From positions 2,832,001 to 2,896,000 of the forward strand of contig NZ_CP080442.1 of the NCBI RefSeq assembly GCF_019597925.1: a DNA stretch of 64,000 nucleotides. Direction: 5' to 3'. Under the pieces are notes generated by a model that was given only the letters and a program-made list of their open reading frames with translations, ran no database searches and was not told the origin of the DNA. Below, piece after piece: positions 51,529-60,584 of this stretch (its first letter is position 1; each line of letters begins with the position of its first letter). The position numbers and the translations under genes were made by a program. This DNA comes from [Clostridium] scindens (GTDB lineage: Bacteria > Bacillota > Clostridia > Lachnospirales > Lachnospiraceae).

Positions 51529-52149
51529 CTACCAGCCTTTATACAGTTCTTCTAATATATCTACCGTCTTCTCCATGCCAAGCCGGCTTGCATTCAGCAG
51601 CATCTGATGCGCCTGCACGCTTCCCCAGTCAAGTCCTGTATGGGACTCATAATAGTACTTGCGCTCACGGTCAATCTTCTTGATCCGGTCCGCTGCCTTA
51701 CGCTCCGACAGGTCATACCGCTGTGCAATCCTCTTAATCCGGTCTTCCTTATCTGCACAGATAAAGACATTGATTAAATTAGGATTATCTCTTAGCACGA
51801 AGTCCGCACAGCGCCCGACAATGACGCAAGATCCTCTCTCAGCCAGTTTGCGGATAATCTCGCACTGCAGTTCATACACTTGCTCGCTAAGCGGCTGTAT
51901 ATATTCCGTGGCATTGATATAAGTGGAGTACTCCATCGGCGCAATCACATAGCCTGCCAGGAAACTGTTCAGCGTCGTCTCATCCACGGCCTGCGCGGTC
52001 TCCTCCCGGATATCCAGTTTCTCGGCTACCATCCTCACCAGATTATTGTCATACAGCGGGATATCAAGCCGTGTAGCCAGCCGATTGCCAATCTCATGCC
52101 CACCGCTGCCAAATTGACGGCCGATCGTAACTATTTTATGCTCTGCCAT
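51529..52149 (-). CDS. Cytidylate-kinase-like family protein
   Basis: A 206-residue P-loop protein of the family annotated cytidylate kinase-like. The N-terminus KIVTIGRQFGSGGHEIGNRL carries the P-loop; later CVIVGRCADFVL and YYYESHTGLDWG are typical. It is distinct from the housekeeping cytidylate kinase and its substrate is unproven. It follows the amidohydrolase operon after about 100 bases, probably with a promoter of its own. Confidence 0.88.
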   Translation of the reverse strand: MAEHKIVTIGRQFGSGGHEIGNRLATRLDIPLYDNNLVRMVAEKLDIREETAQAVDETTLNSFLAGYVIAPMEYSTYINATEYIQPLSEQVYELQCEIIRKLAERGSCVIVGRCADFVLRDNPNLINVFICADKEDRIKRIAQRYDLSERKAADRIKKIDRERKYYYESHTGLDWGSVQAHQMLLNASRLGMEKTVDILEELYKGW

Positions 52150-52250
52150 ACCGATCCCTCCCTTTCCAGAAGACTTTATAACAACGACTATTATCTATCT
52201 TTATTATACATCTCTTTCAAGGGGAAATGCCACTAAAAACGTAACTTTTT

Positions 52251-53525
52251 CTAATCCGTCAGTTCTTCGCAGCGTTCCGTCGGATATACGACTCCTTCCT
52301 TCATGACAAAAGCACAGTCAAGAAGCGCATATGGATCTGTCATCAAGTCTCTCTTCCATGCAGCGATATCCGCATATTTTCCCGGCTCAAGCGTGCCAAT
52401 CTTATCTTCCAGCTGAAGGATCTCGGAATTCACCTGGGTCGCGGCATGCAGCGTCCTAAAGGTTCCCATCCCGCTTTCCATCCATGCCTTGAACTCGTAT
52501 CCGCTCTCATAGTTCTGGTGGGTCGCAACCATATCTGTTCCATACCCAAGCTTGCACTTGCAGTTCTTAATTACTTCACGGCCTGCCTGAAGAGCATCCT
52601 TATAATATTCCAGCTTGATCCTGTATTCCTTCTGCTTGGTCTGTATCATCACAGGATCATAGTGCACGGCCTCCTCATACGGACAGAAGGTAGGAACTAC
52701 ATAGACATCATGATCAATTATCATCTGGGCCGTCTCTTCATCCATCAAAGAGCAGTGCTCCATGCCATCAATTCCGTACTTGATCAGTTTCTGCATATGA
52801 TCCACGCTGTATACATGGGCAGTTACCGTCTTGCCCCATTCATGGGCGGTATTCATGATCGCCTGAAGTTCTTCATCATTTAACTGCTGCTGGGATGGGT
52901 TGTCATTCGGAGTAAAGAATCCGCCTGTAGCCATAATTTTGATGAAGTCCGCGCCATACTTAATCTCTTCCCGAACGGCATTGACAAAAAAGTCTTTTCC
53001 TGCTCCCAGCGTAAGCCGGATGTTCTGCAGCATATTGGACAGTTCCGGATTCCTTGAAAATCCTTGTGACAGGTCGCCGTGGCTTCCTGCTCCGCATAAG
53101 AACCTCGGTGCCGCTACAATTCTGGAACCTGTAATATATCCATTTTCGATCGCCCTCTTTACATCCAGGACCCCCAGTCCGTTGGATGTGATTCCGCCCG
53201 GATGCCTGACCGTCGTAAAACCTCTTGATAAGGTCTTCTGCGCAGTTCTTACGATTGCCAGCGTCTTAGCCTCTTCCGAGGTAGTGTAGACTTCTTCCCG
53301 AATGGTATGCCAGTCAATATAGTCCATATGCATATGGGCATCGATCATTCCCGGCGTGACCGTGGCATCCGAAAGGTCAATGACCTCTGCCGACTCTGGC
53401 TGCGGAATATCCGGCCCTACGGCTTCTATCAAATCGTTTTTTACCAAGATCTTATAGTTCTCTTTAAATTCTGCGTCGATTCCATTATATAATTTTCCAC
53501 AAATAATATAGGTTAATTTATCCAT
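52251..53525 (-). CDS. Amidohydrolase-family protein (imidazolonepropionase/prolidase-like)
   Basis: A 424-residue metal-dependent hydrolase. Metal-site motifs: VTPGMIDAHMHMDY (HxH), the lysine in ADFIKIMATGGFF, TAHVYSVDHM, DGMEHCSLMD and the aspartate in GYGTDMVATH. The C-terminus IGTLEPGKYADIAAW is typical of the superfamily. The closest groups hydrolyse cyclic amides or Xaa-Pro-type dipeptides. It follows two integral-membrane genes in what seems one operon, suggesting uptake and hydrolysis of the same compound. Confidence 0.88.
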   Translation of the reverse strand: MDKLTYIICGKLYNGIDAEFKENYKILVKNDLIEAVGPDIPQPESAEVIDLSDATVTPGMIDAHMHMDYIDWHTIREEVYTTSEEAKTLAIVRTAQKTLSRGFTTVRHPGGITSNGLGVLDVKRAIENGYITGSRIVAAPRFLCGAGSHGDLSQGFSRNPELSNMLQNIRLTLGAGKDFFVNAVREEIKYGADFIKIMATGGFFTPNDNPSQQQLNDEELQAIMNTAHEWGKTVTAHVYSVDHMQKLIKYGIDGMEHCSLMDEETAQMIIDHDVYVVPTFCPYEEAVHYDPVMIQTKQKEYRIKLEYYKDALQAGREVIKNCKCKLGYGTDMVATHQNYESGYEFKAWMESGMGTFRTLHAATQVNSEILQLEDKIGTLEPGKYADIAAWKRDLMTDPYALLDCAFVMKEGVVYPTERCEELTD

Positions 53526-53550
53526 ATTCTTCTCCTTTTCAAAACATTTA

Positions 53551-54234
53551 CTATGAATTAGCTTCTTCCTTCCCTTTGTTCTTTCCGCTCTTATAATCGA
53601 CTACATATATGACCACAGATATTGCAATGGCTATCAGCATATAATACGCGCTGTTCATAGTCGTAAAGTAGCAGAAGAACAGGCAGATGGCCAAAGGCGC
53701 CAGGAAAAACAGGAACTGTTTCTTTCCTTTCAGGATTGTCTGTGCCACAAGGCCTCCAAACAGTGCGGGAACCACATAATCAAACGCCGGCTGGATCACA
53801 GGGGACTCCAGAACCGGGGCAAGCGGCGCCGCGATCACGACTCCCAGAGCCACGATAACCACGGTGGTGATAATGGACGCTCCACAGGCGATGATCGCCA
53901 TCGTGTGACATTCATCCGTATTGGGCTTAATGCCAAGGGAATTGATGGTGCCAACGGTAGCCGGCATTCTCAGATTCGTTACATTCCCCGTAATATAGGA
54001 CATATACAAAGCGCCTGGCCCCATTACTGACATATATCCGATGGTCTCCGCCGGCCAGTATGGCGCCATAAACAAGATGACAGCCACAAATCCGGGCCAT
54101 AATGTCTTAAAGTCCGGCCATATGCCATATACCGCGCTTACTACGATCGGAAATGCGGTCATTCCTACAAACAGCAAAAGACTTGAAATAATTCCAAACT
54201 TATGTATCCAGCTTTGATATCCGTTTTGTTTCAT
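53551..54234 (-). CDS. Integral membrane protein paired with DUF5058
   Basis: A 227-residue protein with about six membrane helices and a basic C-terminus (DYKSGKNKGKEEANS). Start at the ATG at 54232-54234 with AAAGGAAG upstream; a longer frame would overlap the DUF5058 gene. I recognise no characterised family. It contains GYMSVMGPGALYMSYITGN and a Pro-rich helix pair (AAPLAPVLESPVIQP). Position between a DUF5058 protein and an amidohydrolase suggests a two-part transporter. Confidence 0.8.
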   Translation of the reverse strand: MKQNGYQSWIHKFGIISSLLLFVGMTAFPIVVSAVYGIWPDFKTLWPGFVAVILFMAPYWPAETIGYMSVMGPGALYMSYITGNVTNLRMPATVGTINSLGIKPNTDECHTMAIIACGASIITTVVIVALGVVIAAPLAPVLESPVIQPAFDYVVPALFGGLVAQTILKGKKQFLFFLAPLAICLFFCYFTTMNSAYYMLIAIAISVVIYVVDYKSGKNKGKEEANS

Positions 54235-54251
54235 ATGATGCACTTCCTTTC

Positions 54252-54956
54252 TTAAAAGATGAAGCAGGCGGCAGCCATTGCAACCAGCATGCTGATGGTC
54301 ATCAGGTAATCCGACAGCCACCTGGCTTTCGGCCGCTTATTATGGATGAATACCAAAATTGCCCCTACAGCGAAACTGATGCAGAAAACTACGCCTTTTG
54401 TGGACATAGCGCTGAATCCATAAGATACAGATACGTATGCCATAACGCCTGCCAGACATCCGCTTCCGATGGAAAGCACCAGCTTCATATCCACTTTCTC
54501 CGCTTTTTCATAAATCATGGATATCGGCTTGATTGCCAGGGATGACCATAATACGCAGGCGCTGCCTCCGATCGTCATGACCCAGGCGGCCGCAACCCAT
54601 CCGACAACACTGTATCCGTTGACCTGCAAGGTCTCTCCCACGCACTCCAGAGCCGTCGATGCCGCGTATGTCTCATAATAGGCCGAGCCTATAATAGAAA
54701 GCCGCAGCCATGGAAGCGGCGTTCCCAGAAGCGGCATCAAAGACAGCAGCACCAGCAGCACAGGCAGCGTCGGCATGATGCTGATGGTAATTCCCGTTGT
54801 CAGCCCCTTCTTAATCTGTGCCGGCTGAAGCCCAAGTTCAAGCGCATGCTTCCATGCCCTCTTCATAAATACAAGACATTGGAATATAACTGCCAGCAGC
54901 AGCAGCCCCACCCATAAAAACATCCATACGGCATTACATATTTCCGTGTAAAGCAT
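54252..54956 (-). CDS. DUF5058-family membrane protein
   Basis: A 234-residue protein with about six helices, resembling the DUF5058 family of Clostridia (FQCLVFMKRAWKHALELGL; GLTTGITISIMPTLPVLLVL). The start is the ATG at 54954-54956 with GGAGG 7 bases upstream; six extra codons would need a start inside that region. First gene of the DUF5058-membrane-amidohydrolase operon. Function not known; transport is inferred from context. Confidence 0.85.
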   Translation of the reverse strand: MLYTEICNAVWMFLWVGLLLLAVIFQCLVFMKRAWKHALELGLQPAQIKKGLTTGITISIMPTLPVLLVLLSLMPLLGTPLPWLRLSIIGSAYYETYAASTALECVGETLQVNGYSVVGWVAAAWVMTIGGSACVLWSSLAIKPISMIYEKAEKVDMKLVLSIGSGCLAGVMAYVSVSYGFSAMSTKGVVFCISFAVGAILVFIHNKRPKARWLSDYLMTISMLVAMAAACFIF

Positions 54957-55015
54957 ATCCCTACCTCCAATCACTAAGGTGAATCATTCGTTATTAGAAA
55001 CCGCGGTCTGTTATA

Positions 55016-55051
55016 GTTATTATAATAACAATCTTCACTGTAATATGTCAA
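55016..55051 (-). promoter_or_regulatory. Promoter with palindromic operator for the DUF5058 operon
   Basis: TTGACA (55046-55051), 18-bp spacer, TATTAT (55022-55027) on the minus strand. A perfect 14-base palindrome GTTATTATAATAAC (55016-55029) covers the -10 box, a position suited to repression. A further GTTATA half-like copy and a CCGCGG palindrome follow downstream. Confidence 0.6.
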
Positions 55052-55190
55052 CAAATTTATTATTCATTTCACTTATTTATTATTAATTTTTAGAAATATT
55101 CTTGTAACATTTTATAATTCACAGTCTTTTGTGTACTTGTATACAATCCTTTTGTTCTTATTTTGTACAGACCAAAGTCTTTAATTTGTC

Positions 55191-55213
55191 AAAAAAAGAC
55201 TCCTTTCGGAGTC
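55191..55213 (-). terminator. Terminator after the YjiH gene
   Basis: Minus strand: GACTCC-GAAA-GGAGTC hairpin followed by TTTTTTT, about 40 bases past the stop at 55256. Confidence 0.9.
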
Positions 55214-55255
55214 TCTTTCTATTTTCGACATAGTAATTTCGCCAGCCAGAAGTTC

Positions 55256-56614
55256 TCAGATCAGAAGGTTCGCCATCAGGACGATTACCGGAATGGCAAT
55301 CAGCGTCCGTTCCAGAAATATGACAAAAAGCTTCCACAGATTCAGTGGTATCTCGCTCTTGATAATAATCGTCCCAACCTCCGTCAGATAAATGATCTGC
55401 ACCAGGGACAGCACGCCAATGATAAACTTCGTTTTTACAGATGCTATGCCTGTGATCAAAAGGGCCGGAATGAACATATCCGCGAATCCCACCAGGGTGG
55501 CAGGCGCTACGGCAAATGCCTCTTCCACGCCAAACAGGCTCATATACATTCCCATCGGATAGGAAAGCCATTTGAATACAGGCGTGTAGGTGGCAATAAT
55601 CAGGGCGATCGTTCCCCATGCCGCCACAATTGGAATCAGATCGAACAGCATGCCCATAACCACTTCAAATCCTCCGGACAGCACCGTCCTTAAGCTGAAC
55701 TTTTCCGCGCGGGCGCAGCTCATCTCCACTGCATAGGCAAATACATTTTTTTCGTCCGGCACTTCTTCATTGAGCTGCTTTCCCGTCTTCTTGCGATAGG
55801 TATCTGGTATCCTGCTGATCGGAGGTATCCTGGCAATGATGATCGCAAGAACGACTCCAACCACGCAGATGCACAGATAAAAGGCCGGAAACAGATAGTC
55901 AATCCCGACTGTATTTGCAATCAGCAGGCAGAACGGGATAGATACGATCGAGAAGTTGGTCATAATGTACCCCGCCTCCCTCTTAGTATAAAATCCTTTC
56001 ATATACTGTTCTCTGGTCAGTATGACCGCCGCGTTGGAGGCTCCGAACCAGGATGCCATCAGATCCACGGATGCCCGGCCCGGCACATGGAACAGCGGAC
56101 GCACTACAGGCCTTAGCAGGACGCCGAGAAACTCCATAATTCCGCAATCAGTCAGAAATGGCAGGATGAAGCTAAAGGAGATTACGATACAGAACAGCGT
56201 GCCGCACAGATCAATAATGGACGTCCCTGTATCTGCGGAAATAATCATCTCAGGCCCAACTCCAAACACCACCATGCAGGCAATGACTGCCCCCACGATC
56301 TTAGAGGCCAGGTAAAAGGGCGTGGTTGAAAATGCCTTCTTCAGATAATGATTGTTCCGAATAACGTCCGGCTTGGCAATCATGTCCACGATACTTACCA
56401 CTGCCGACAATACCAGAGTGCCCACTACGATATAGCTTAGGCTTTCGCCAAAGAGGCCTTTCAGGCCGGACTTCAGGAAATCCAGCAGCGTAGTGAAGGA
56501 ATCCCCCTGCGGAATAGGCACCAGGAACATCAGAACGCCAAATCCTGAGCACAGGATGAATTTCAGCAGGTTTTTTGTATTAACTTTTCTAGTCTCCATT
56601 GTAATTTCCATCAT
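55256..56614 (-). CDS. YjiH-family membrane protein (nucleoside-recognition/Gate domain)
   Basis: A 452-residue carrier-like protein with about 10-11 helices. It has the Gate/nucleoside-recognition pattern (DCGIMEFLGVLLRPVVRPLF; ASWFGASNAAVILTREQYM) and a matching second half (GFADMFIPALLITG). AAGGAG precedes the start. The YjiH family has no proven substrate; here it is the last gene of an aminotransferase-dehydrogenase operon, so export of the resulting hydroxy acid or uptake of the amino acid is an attractive inference. Confidence 0.88.
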   Translation of the reverse strand: MMEITMETRKVNTKNLLKFILCSGFGVLMFLVPIPQGDSFTTLLDFLKSGLKGLFGESLSYIVVGTLVLSAVVSIVDMIAKPDVIRNNHYLKKAFSTTPFYLASKIVGAVIACMVVFGVGPEMIISADTGTSIIDLCGTLFCIVISFSFILPFLTDCGIMEFLGVLLRPVVRPLFHVPGRASVDLMASWFGASNAAVILTREQYMKGFYTKREAGYIMTNFSIVSIPFCLLIANTVGIDYLFPAFYLCICVVGVVLAIIIARIPPISRIPDTYRKKTGKQLNEEVPDEKNVFAYAVEMSCARAEKFSLRTVLSGGFEVVMGMLFDLIPIVAAWGTIALIIATYTPVFKWLSYPMGMYMSLFGVEEAFAVAPATLVGFADMFIPALLITGIASVKTKFIIGVLSLVQIIYLTEVGTIIIKSEIPLNLWKLFVIFLERTLIAIPVIVLMANLLI

Positions 56615-56622
56615 TCTACTCC

Positions 56623-57696
56623 TTATATTCGCTCGACTTTCTGCATCGCTTCAAACACCATGTCTTCCGTTATCTCATAGGGAATGTGCTCCATATCCGG
56701 CCCCGCGACCGTCTCTTTGAGCACTGCCTCCAGATGCTCCCGCTTTACTTCTACGCCCATGTCCTTTAACGTAGATGGAATCCCAAGCCTTTCCATAAAC
56801 CGCTTCAGTTCTATCATCTTTGCCTCGTCTCCATCGATCGCCAGCTGTACCAGGACGCCATAGGCAACCACGTCTCCATGAAGATACCTCTCTTCAAATC
56901 CCTCAAGCAGCACCAGTCCATAGTATACGGAATGGGCAACCGCACAGTTATAATCGTCGATCACCAGCAATGACACCAGCCCTGTGCTTACAATGTTCGC
57001 CAGTATGACCTGTTCCAGCGCATGCGTCGCAAGATTCTTTCTGCAGTCTGCCAATGCCTGCTCGCCATGTTCAAGAATCGGCCCATAGCAGAGATTGCTG
57101 ATCTCCCGCCCCAACGCCGAACTGTGCGAGAGTTTATCTCCCCTGGCCGCAAAATGACATTCAAAATGCTTCCCTATCGTGTCCCCCATCCCGGCTCTTA
57201 AATAGGCAGCCGGTGATTCTGCGATGATCTGCGTATCAATAAAGCAATGTATGGCTGGACGCTCATAGAAGTAAAAACTGTCAAAATTGCCATCCTCCCT
57301 GTACACCACGGACAGTGCTGTCGTAGCAGCGCAGGTGGCTGCGGTAGTAGGAAACGTAAATACAGGAAGGCCGGCTTTTTCGGCTGCTCCTTTGGCTGTA
57401 TCAAGCGCCTTTCCTCCGCCCATTCCAAAGATCATGTCTACGTCTAATTCCCTGGCATAATCCGCCCATTTTTCTATCCACGCATAGGTGCAGTCGTTTC
57501 CGTACTCAACCGTCTCTGCGATTGTCAAGACGGATTCCCTGATTGCGTCTTCAAGTTTTTCTTTCCCCGCCCCAAGGGCCTTGCTCCCTCCAATCAGCAG
57601 AATACGCGTTCCATAGATCTGGCATAGGTCAGCCACATTCTCATACGCATCCGCGCCAATGGTATAATTCGCAAAACATACTGTATATGAATTCAT
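56623..57696 (-). CDS. Iron-containing alcohol dehydrogenase family protein (GldA/HcxA-like)
   Basis: A 357-residue NAD(P)-dependent, metal-dependent dehydrogenase. Cofactor loop GMGGGKALDTAKG, FPTTAATCAATTALSVVY, and metal ligands in AGMGDTIGKHFE (Asp), CAVAHSVYYGL (His) and LHGDVVAYGVLVQL (His). Length and pattern fit the glycerol-dehydrogenase/hydroxycarboxylate-dehydrogenase branch. Pairing with an aminotransferase recalls Escherichia coli ybdH-ybdL, so reduction of a 2-oxo acid is likely. It lies 8 bases before YjiH. Confidence 0.88.
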   Translation of the reverse strand: MNSYTVCFANYTIGADAYENVADLCQIYGTRILLIGGSKALGAGKEKLEDAIRESVLTIAETVEYGNDCTYAWIEKWADYARELDVDMIFGMGGGKALDTAKGAAEKAGLPVFTFPTTAATCAATTALSVVYREDGNFDSFYFYERPAIHCFIDTQIIAESPAAYLRAGMGDTIGKHFECHFAARGDKLSHSSALGREISNLCYGPILEHGEQALADCRKNLATHALEQVILANIVSTGLVSLLVIDDYNCAVAHSVYYGLVLLEGFEERYLHGDVVAYGVLVQLAIDGDEAKMIELKRFMERLGIPSTLKDMGVEVKREHLEAVLKETVAGPDMEHIPYEITEDMVFEAMQKVERI

Positions 57697-57735
57697 TCTC
57701 CGTCACCTCTTCTTTCCCGTCTTCCTCTGAAAGTT

Positions 57736-58911
57736 CTAAAACAGTTCCTGCAATTTCGCGAGCCTTTCCATCGCTTCATCGATGGTTTCCTTCTCTCTTG
57801 CAAAATGCAGGCGGATCAGATGATTGACTTCTTCCTTGAAGAAACTGGAGCCCGGTACGGCTGCCACGCCAATATTCTGAATCATCCACTCGCAGAATTC
57901 CAGATCTGTCCAACCCTGGAACTTCGGAAGGTCAAGAAATTTCTGAATATCTATAAGAACAAAATAAGTTCCCTGCGGGACATTGTGCTCTAGCCCGATT
58001 CTATCCAGGCCTGCCAGGAAATAATCCCTCTTTTCCGTATAGATCTTAAGAAGCTGCTGATAATAAGACTCTGGAAAATTAAGCCCGGCCACCGCCGCCT
58101 CCTGAAGCGGCGCAGCCGCTCCCACTGTCAGGAAGTCATGGACCTTTTTGGCCGCCTCGATCACTTCTTCCGGGCCGATCAGATATCCCAGCCTCCATCC
58201 GGTTATGGAATATGTCTTCGACAGGGAGTTGCAGGTAATCGTGTGCTCATACATTCCCGGCAGCGCTGCCATGCACACATGCTTGTTGGGCGCATAAACC
58301 ATATGTTCATAGACCTCGTCAGTCACTACGAAGGCATCATATTTTACGGCAAGGCTCCCAATCGCCATCAGTTCTTCTTCTGAGAACACCTTTCCGCAAG
58401 GATTGGACGGATTGCAGACAATAATTGCCTTCGCCCCCTGCAGGAATCCTTCTTCCACCAGCCGGATATCAAACTCATAGGTCGGCGGAACCAGTGGTAT
58501 GTAGATAGGCTCGGCGCCTGAAAGTATTGCATCCGCTCCATAATTCTCATAGAATGGCGAAAAGACCATCACTTTGTCCCCCGGGTTGCAGATGGTCATC
58601 ATGGCGCACATCATGGCTTCCGTGCCTCCACAGGTCACCACGATCTCCTTATCCGGATCAATCTTGCGCCCAATGGCCTTCTCCTGCTTCCGTGCCAGTG
58701 CCTCCCGGAAATTGTCTGCTCCATAGGTAACCGAATACTGATGTGGCCCGGCATAGGCTGCCTTTGCCAGCGCATCCATAATCTCCTTGGGCGGGTCAAA
58801 GTCCGGGAATCCCTGGGACAGGTTGATCGCCCCGTATTCATCACTGATCCTTGTCATTCTCCGAATTACAGAATCTGTAAAGTTTTCTACTCTTTTACTT
58901 AACTGTGGCAT
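57736..58911 (-). CDS. PLP-dependent class I/II aminotransferase
   Basis: A 391-residue fold type I aminotransferase. INLSQGFPDFDPP near the start, CGGTEAMMCAMMTI, CNPSNPCGKVFS and the PLP lysine K232 in CNSLSKTYSITGWRLGYL are visible, with the C-terminal LIRLHFAREKETI carrying the carboxylate-binding arginine. It resembles the aspartate/methionine aminotransferase group, including YbdL. The ATG at 58909-58911 is preferred over an upstream GTG that would overlap the promoter. Its promoter has a 19-bp spacer, suggesting activation by the divergent MerR protein. Confidence 0.92.
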   Translation of the reverse strand: MPQLSKRVENFTDSVIRRMTRISDEYGAINLSQGFPDFDPPKEIMDALAKAAYAGPHQYSVTYGADNFREALARKQEKAIGRKIDPDKEIVVTCGGTEAMMCAMMTICNPGDKVMVFSPFYENYGADAILSGAEPIYIPLVPPTYEFDIRLVEEGFLQGAKAIIVCNPSNPCGKVFSEEELMAIGSLAVKYDAFVVTDEVYEHMVYAPNKHVCMAALPGMYEHTITCNSLSKTYSITGWRLGYLIGPEEVIEAAKKVHDFLTVGAAAPLQEAAVAGLNFPESYYQQLLKIYTEKRDYFLAGLDRIGLEHNVPQGTYFVLIDIQKFLDLPKFQGWTDLEFCEWMIQNIGVAAVPGSSFFKEEVNHLIRLHFAREKETIDEAMERLAKLQELF

Positions 58912-58941
58912 ATCTATTACATCCTTTCCTAAACGGTTTGA

Positions 58942-58996
58942 TTGACTTATTGACACAACGATTTTATAATAAGGTATACCGTAACGTTATAGTCAA
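58942..58996. promoter_or_regulatory. Overlapping divergent promoters, MerR-type
   Basis: Minus strand: TTGACT (58991-58996), 19-bp spacer, TATTAT (58966-58971), driving the aminotransferase operon. Plus strand: TTGACT (58942-58947), 17-bp spacer, TATAAT (58965-58970), driving the MerR gene. The two -10 boxes overlap almost completely. The 19-bp spacer contains TAACGTTACGGTATACC, an operator-like element for MerR proteins. Confidence 0.75.
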
Positions 58997-59012
58997 GGAG
59001 ATTTGTATATTT

Positions 59013-59852
59013 ATGCAGAAATTTAATAATCCCTGTATAAAAACAGGGGATTTTGCCAGATTATGCAATACAAACAAAAGGACATTATTCCATTACGATG
59101 ACATTGGCCTTCTCAAGCCAGCCTATACCGATGAAAAGGGCTACCGCTATTATAGTGAAAGTCAATGCGACGTATTCTTTACCATTACCTGCCTGCGGGA
59201 AATCGGAATGCCGCTTAAGGATATTAAAATGTATATTGATCACAGGAATCCCGACAAGCTGAAGGTACTGCTTGAGGAGCAGCATCAAAGGGTCTGCGCG
59301 GAATTAGAACATCTAAAAAGGATCGACCAGGTGATAAAGACCAAGATCTCATTGGTGGACTTAAGCCGGACCCCCAAAGTACAGACGCCTGCCAGCCCGG
59401 TATCCATTGAAGAGATGCCGGAAGAATATCTGGTGACCAGTCCCGGAATAGATGCTTCTGAACACGACATTGTATTCCAGGCGCTTTGCAGCCACATCCG
59501 CTATTGCAGCCATAACCAGCTGAATGCAGGCCACCCATATGGAGCCATGCAGCGAACCCAGGATCTGGCCCGGGACAAGTGGGATCAGTATGCATTCTTT
59601 TTCACGAAGGTCCCCTCCCCCGTCAAGGACCATCCCTGTCATGTCAAGCAGGCAGGCCGCTATGTCACCGCTTATCTGAAGGGCGATTACTATGATGCGG
59701 CGCATACGTATCAGGAGATGCTCGCATTTATGCGGGAAAACGCTCTTTCCTCCGGCGAATTTGCCTACAAAGAGGCAGTATTGGATGAAATCGCCGTCCA
59801 GGATGCGGGAGAATATATTACAAGAATCTCGATCCGCATAGACGAATCATAA
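59013..59852 (+). CDS. MerR-family regulator with GyrI-like effector domain
   Basis: A 279-residue activator. MerR winged helix (about 9-75): IKTGDFARLCNTNKRTLFHY, then DEKGYRYYSE; a dimer coiled coil (about 80-118); and a C-terminal GyrI/BmrR-like ligand domain (about 130-279). The ATG at 59013-59015 is 12 bases after AAGGAG, somewhat far, but longer frames lack a site. It probably regulates the divergent aminotransferase-dehydrogenase-YjiH operon through the shared promoter region. Confidence 0.9.
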   Translation: MQKFNNPCIKTGDFARLCNTNKRTLFHYDDIGLLKPAYTDEKGYRYYSESQCDVFFTITCLREIGMPLKDIKMYIDHRNPDKLKVLLEEQHQRVCAELEHLKRIDQVIKTKISLVDLSRTPKVQTPASPVSIEEMPEEYLVTSPGIDASEHDIVFQALCSHIRYCSHNQLNAGHPYGAMQRTQDLARDKWDQYAFFFTKVPSPVKDHPCHVKQAGRYVTAYLKGDYYDAAHTYQEMLAFMRENALSSGEFAYKEAVLDEIAVQDAGEYITRISIRIDES

Positions 59853-59857
59853 TGGAA

Positions 59858-59917
59858 AAGCCTGCAAAAGAAACGAAAGTGCCGGTTTCTGGCGCCTTCC
59901 ATCCTTTTTGCAGGCTT
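59858..59917. terminator. Bidirectional terminator between MerR and TetR genes
   Basis: AAGCCTGCAAAAG pairs with CTTTTTGCAGGCTT, with an inner GAAAC/GTTTC pairing, between convergent genes. Confidence 0.75.
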
Positions 59918-59941
59918 ATATTATCTTCTGATATCTTATTC

Positions 59942-60535
59942 CTAGTCTCTTGGCCTCATGAATTCAATGTACAGATCAAAGTTCCTGCTCCCAAAATACC
60001 CCAGGGAAAAGGAACCGTTCTGCACGCACCAATCCATAATGATGCCTCTTTCCAAAAGCAGTACATGATGTGCAAGTTCTTCTACCGAAATATCCTCCCG
60101 GATCTCATGCTTTTTCTGACCCTCGGCAATAATCTTCCTTACCAGCCTGTTATAAAACCGGTCAGGATTCAGGAAGCAGTCCTGCTTCTTCTTGGCCAGC
60201 TGGGACTGATATAATGCCGCCAGAAGTTCCGCAGATACATTCCCCTCAATGAAGTATGAAACATATTGGCTCAATTGCTCAAGCTGCACGATACTGTCCA
60301 GACTTCTGTCCATCGTCTCATAGAATTTCTCATATTCCCGGTCAAAAATGGCATACAGGGAATTCAGAAGTTCTTCCTTCGCCTTAAAATAATAATAAAA
60401 TCCCCCTTTTGACGTATTGGCCTTCTTTACAATATCATTGACGGTGGTGTTTTCATATCCCTGTTTGTAAAATAGTTCCCAGGCTGCATCTATAATCTGC
60501 TTTCTTAAATCTTCTCTCTCTTCATGCTTTGCCAT
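59942..60535 (-). CDS. TetR-family transcriptional regulator
   Basis: A 197-residue repressor-type protein. The DNA-binding domain covers about 10-60: IIDAAWELFYKQGYENTTVN, then IVKKANTSKGGFYYYFKAKE. The rest is a variable helical ligand domain. The start is the ATG at 60533-60535 after GGAAGAGG; the longer frame to 60592 overlaps cysK. It follows cysK by 49 bases on the same strand; its targets are not evident. Confidence 0.92.
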   Translation of the reverse strand: MAKHEEREDLRKQIIDAAWELFYKQGYENTTVNDIVKKANTSKGGFYYYFKAKEELLNSLYAIFDREYEKFYETMDRSLDSIVQLEQLSQYVSYFIEGNVSAELLAALYQSQLAKKKQDCFLNPDRFYNRLVRKIIAEGQKKHEIREDISVEELAHHVLLLERGIIMDWCVQNGSFSLGYFGSRNFDLYIEFMRPRD

Positions 60536-60584
60536 ATACCCTCTTCCTACCTTCTCTGTTCTGTTGTCTGACAGCGCCCTTTGG

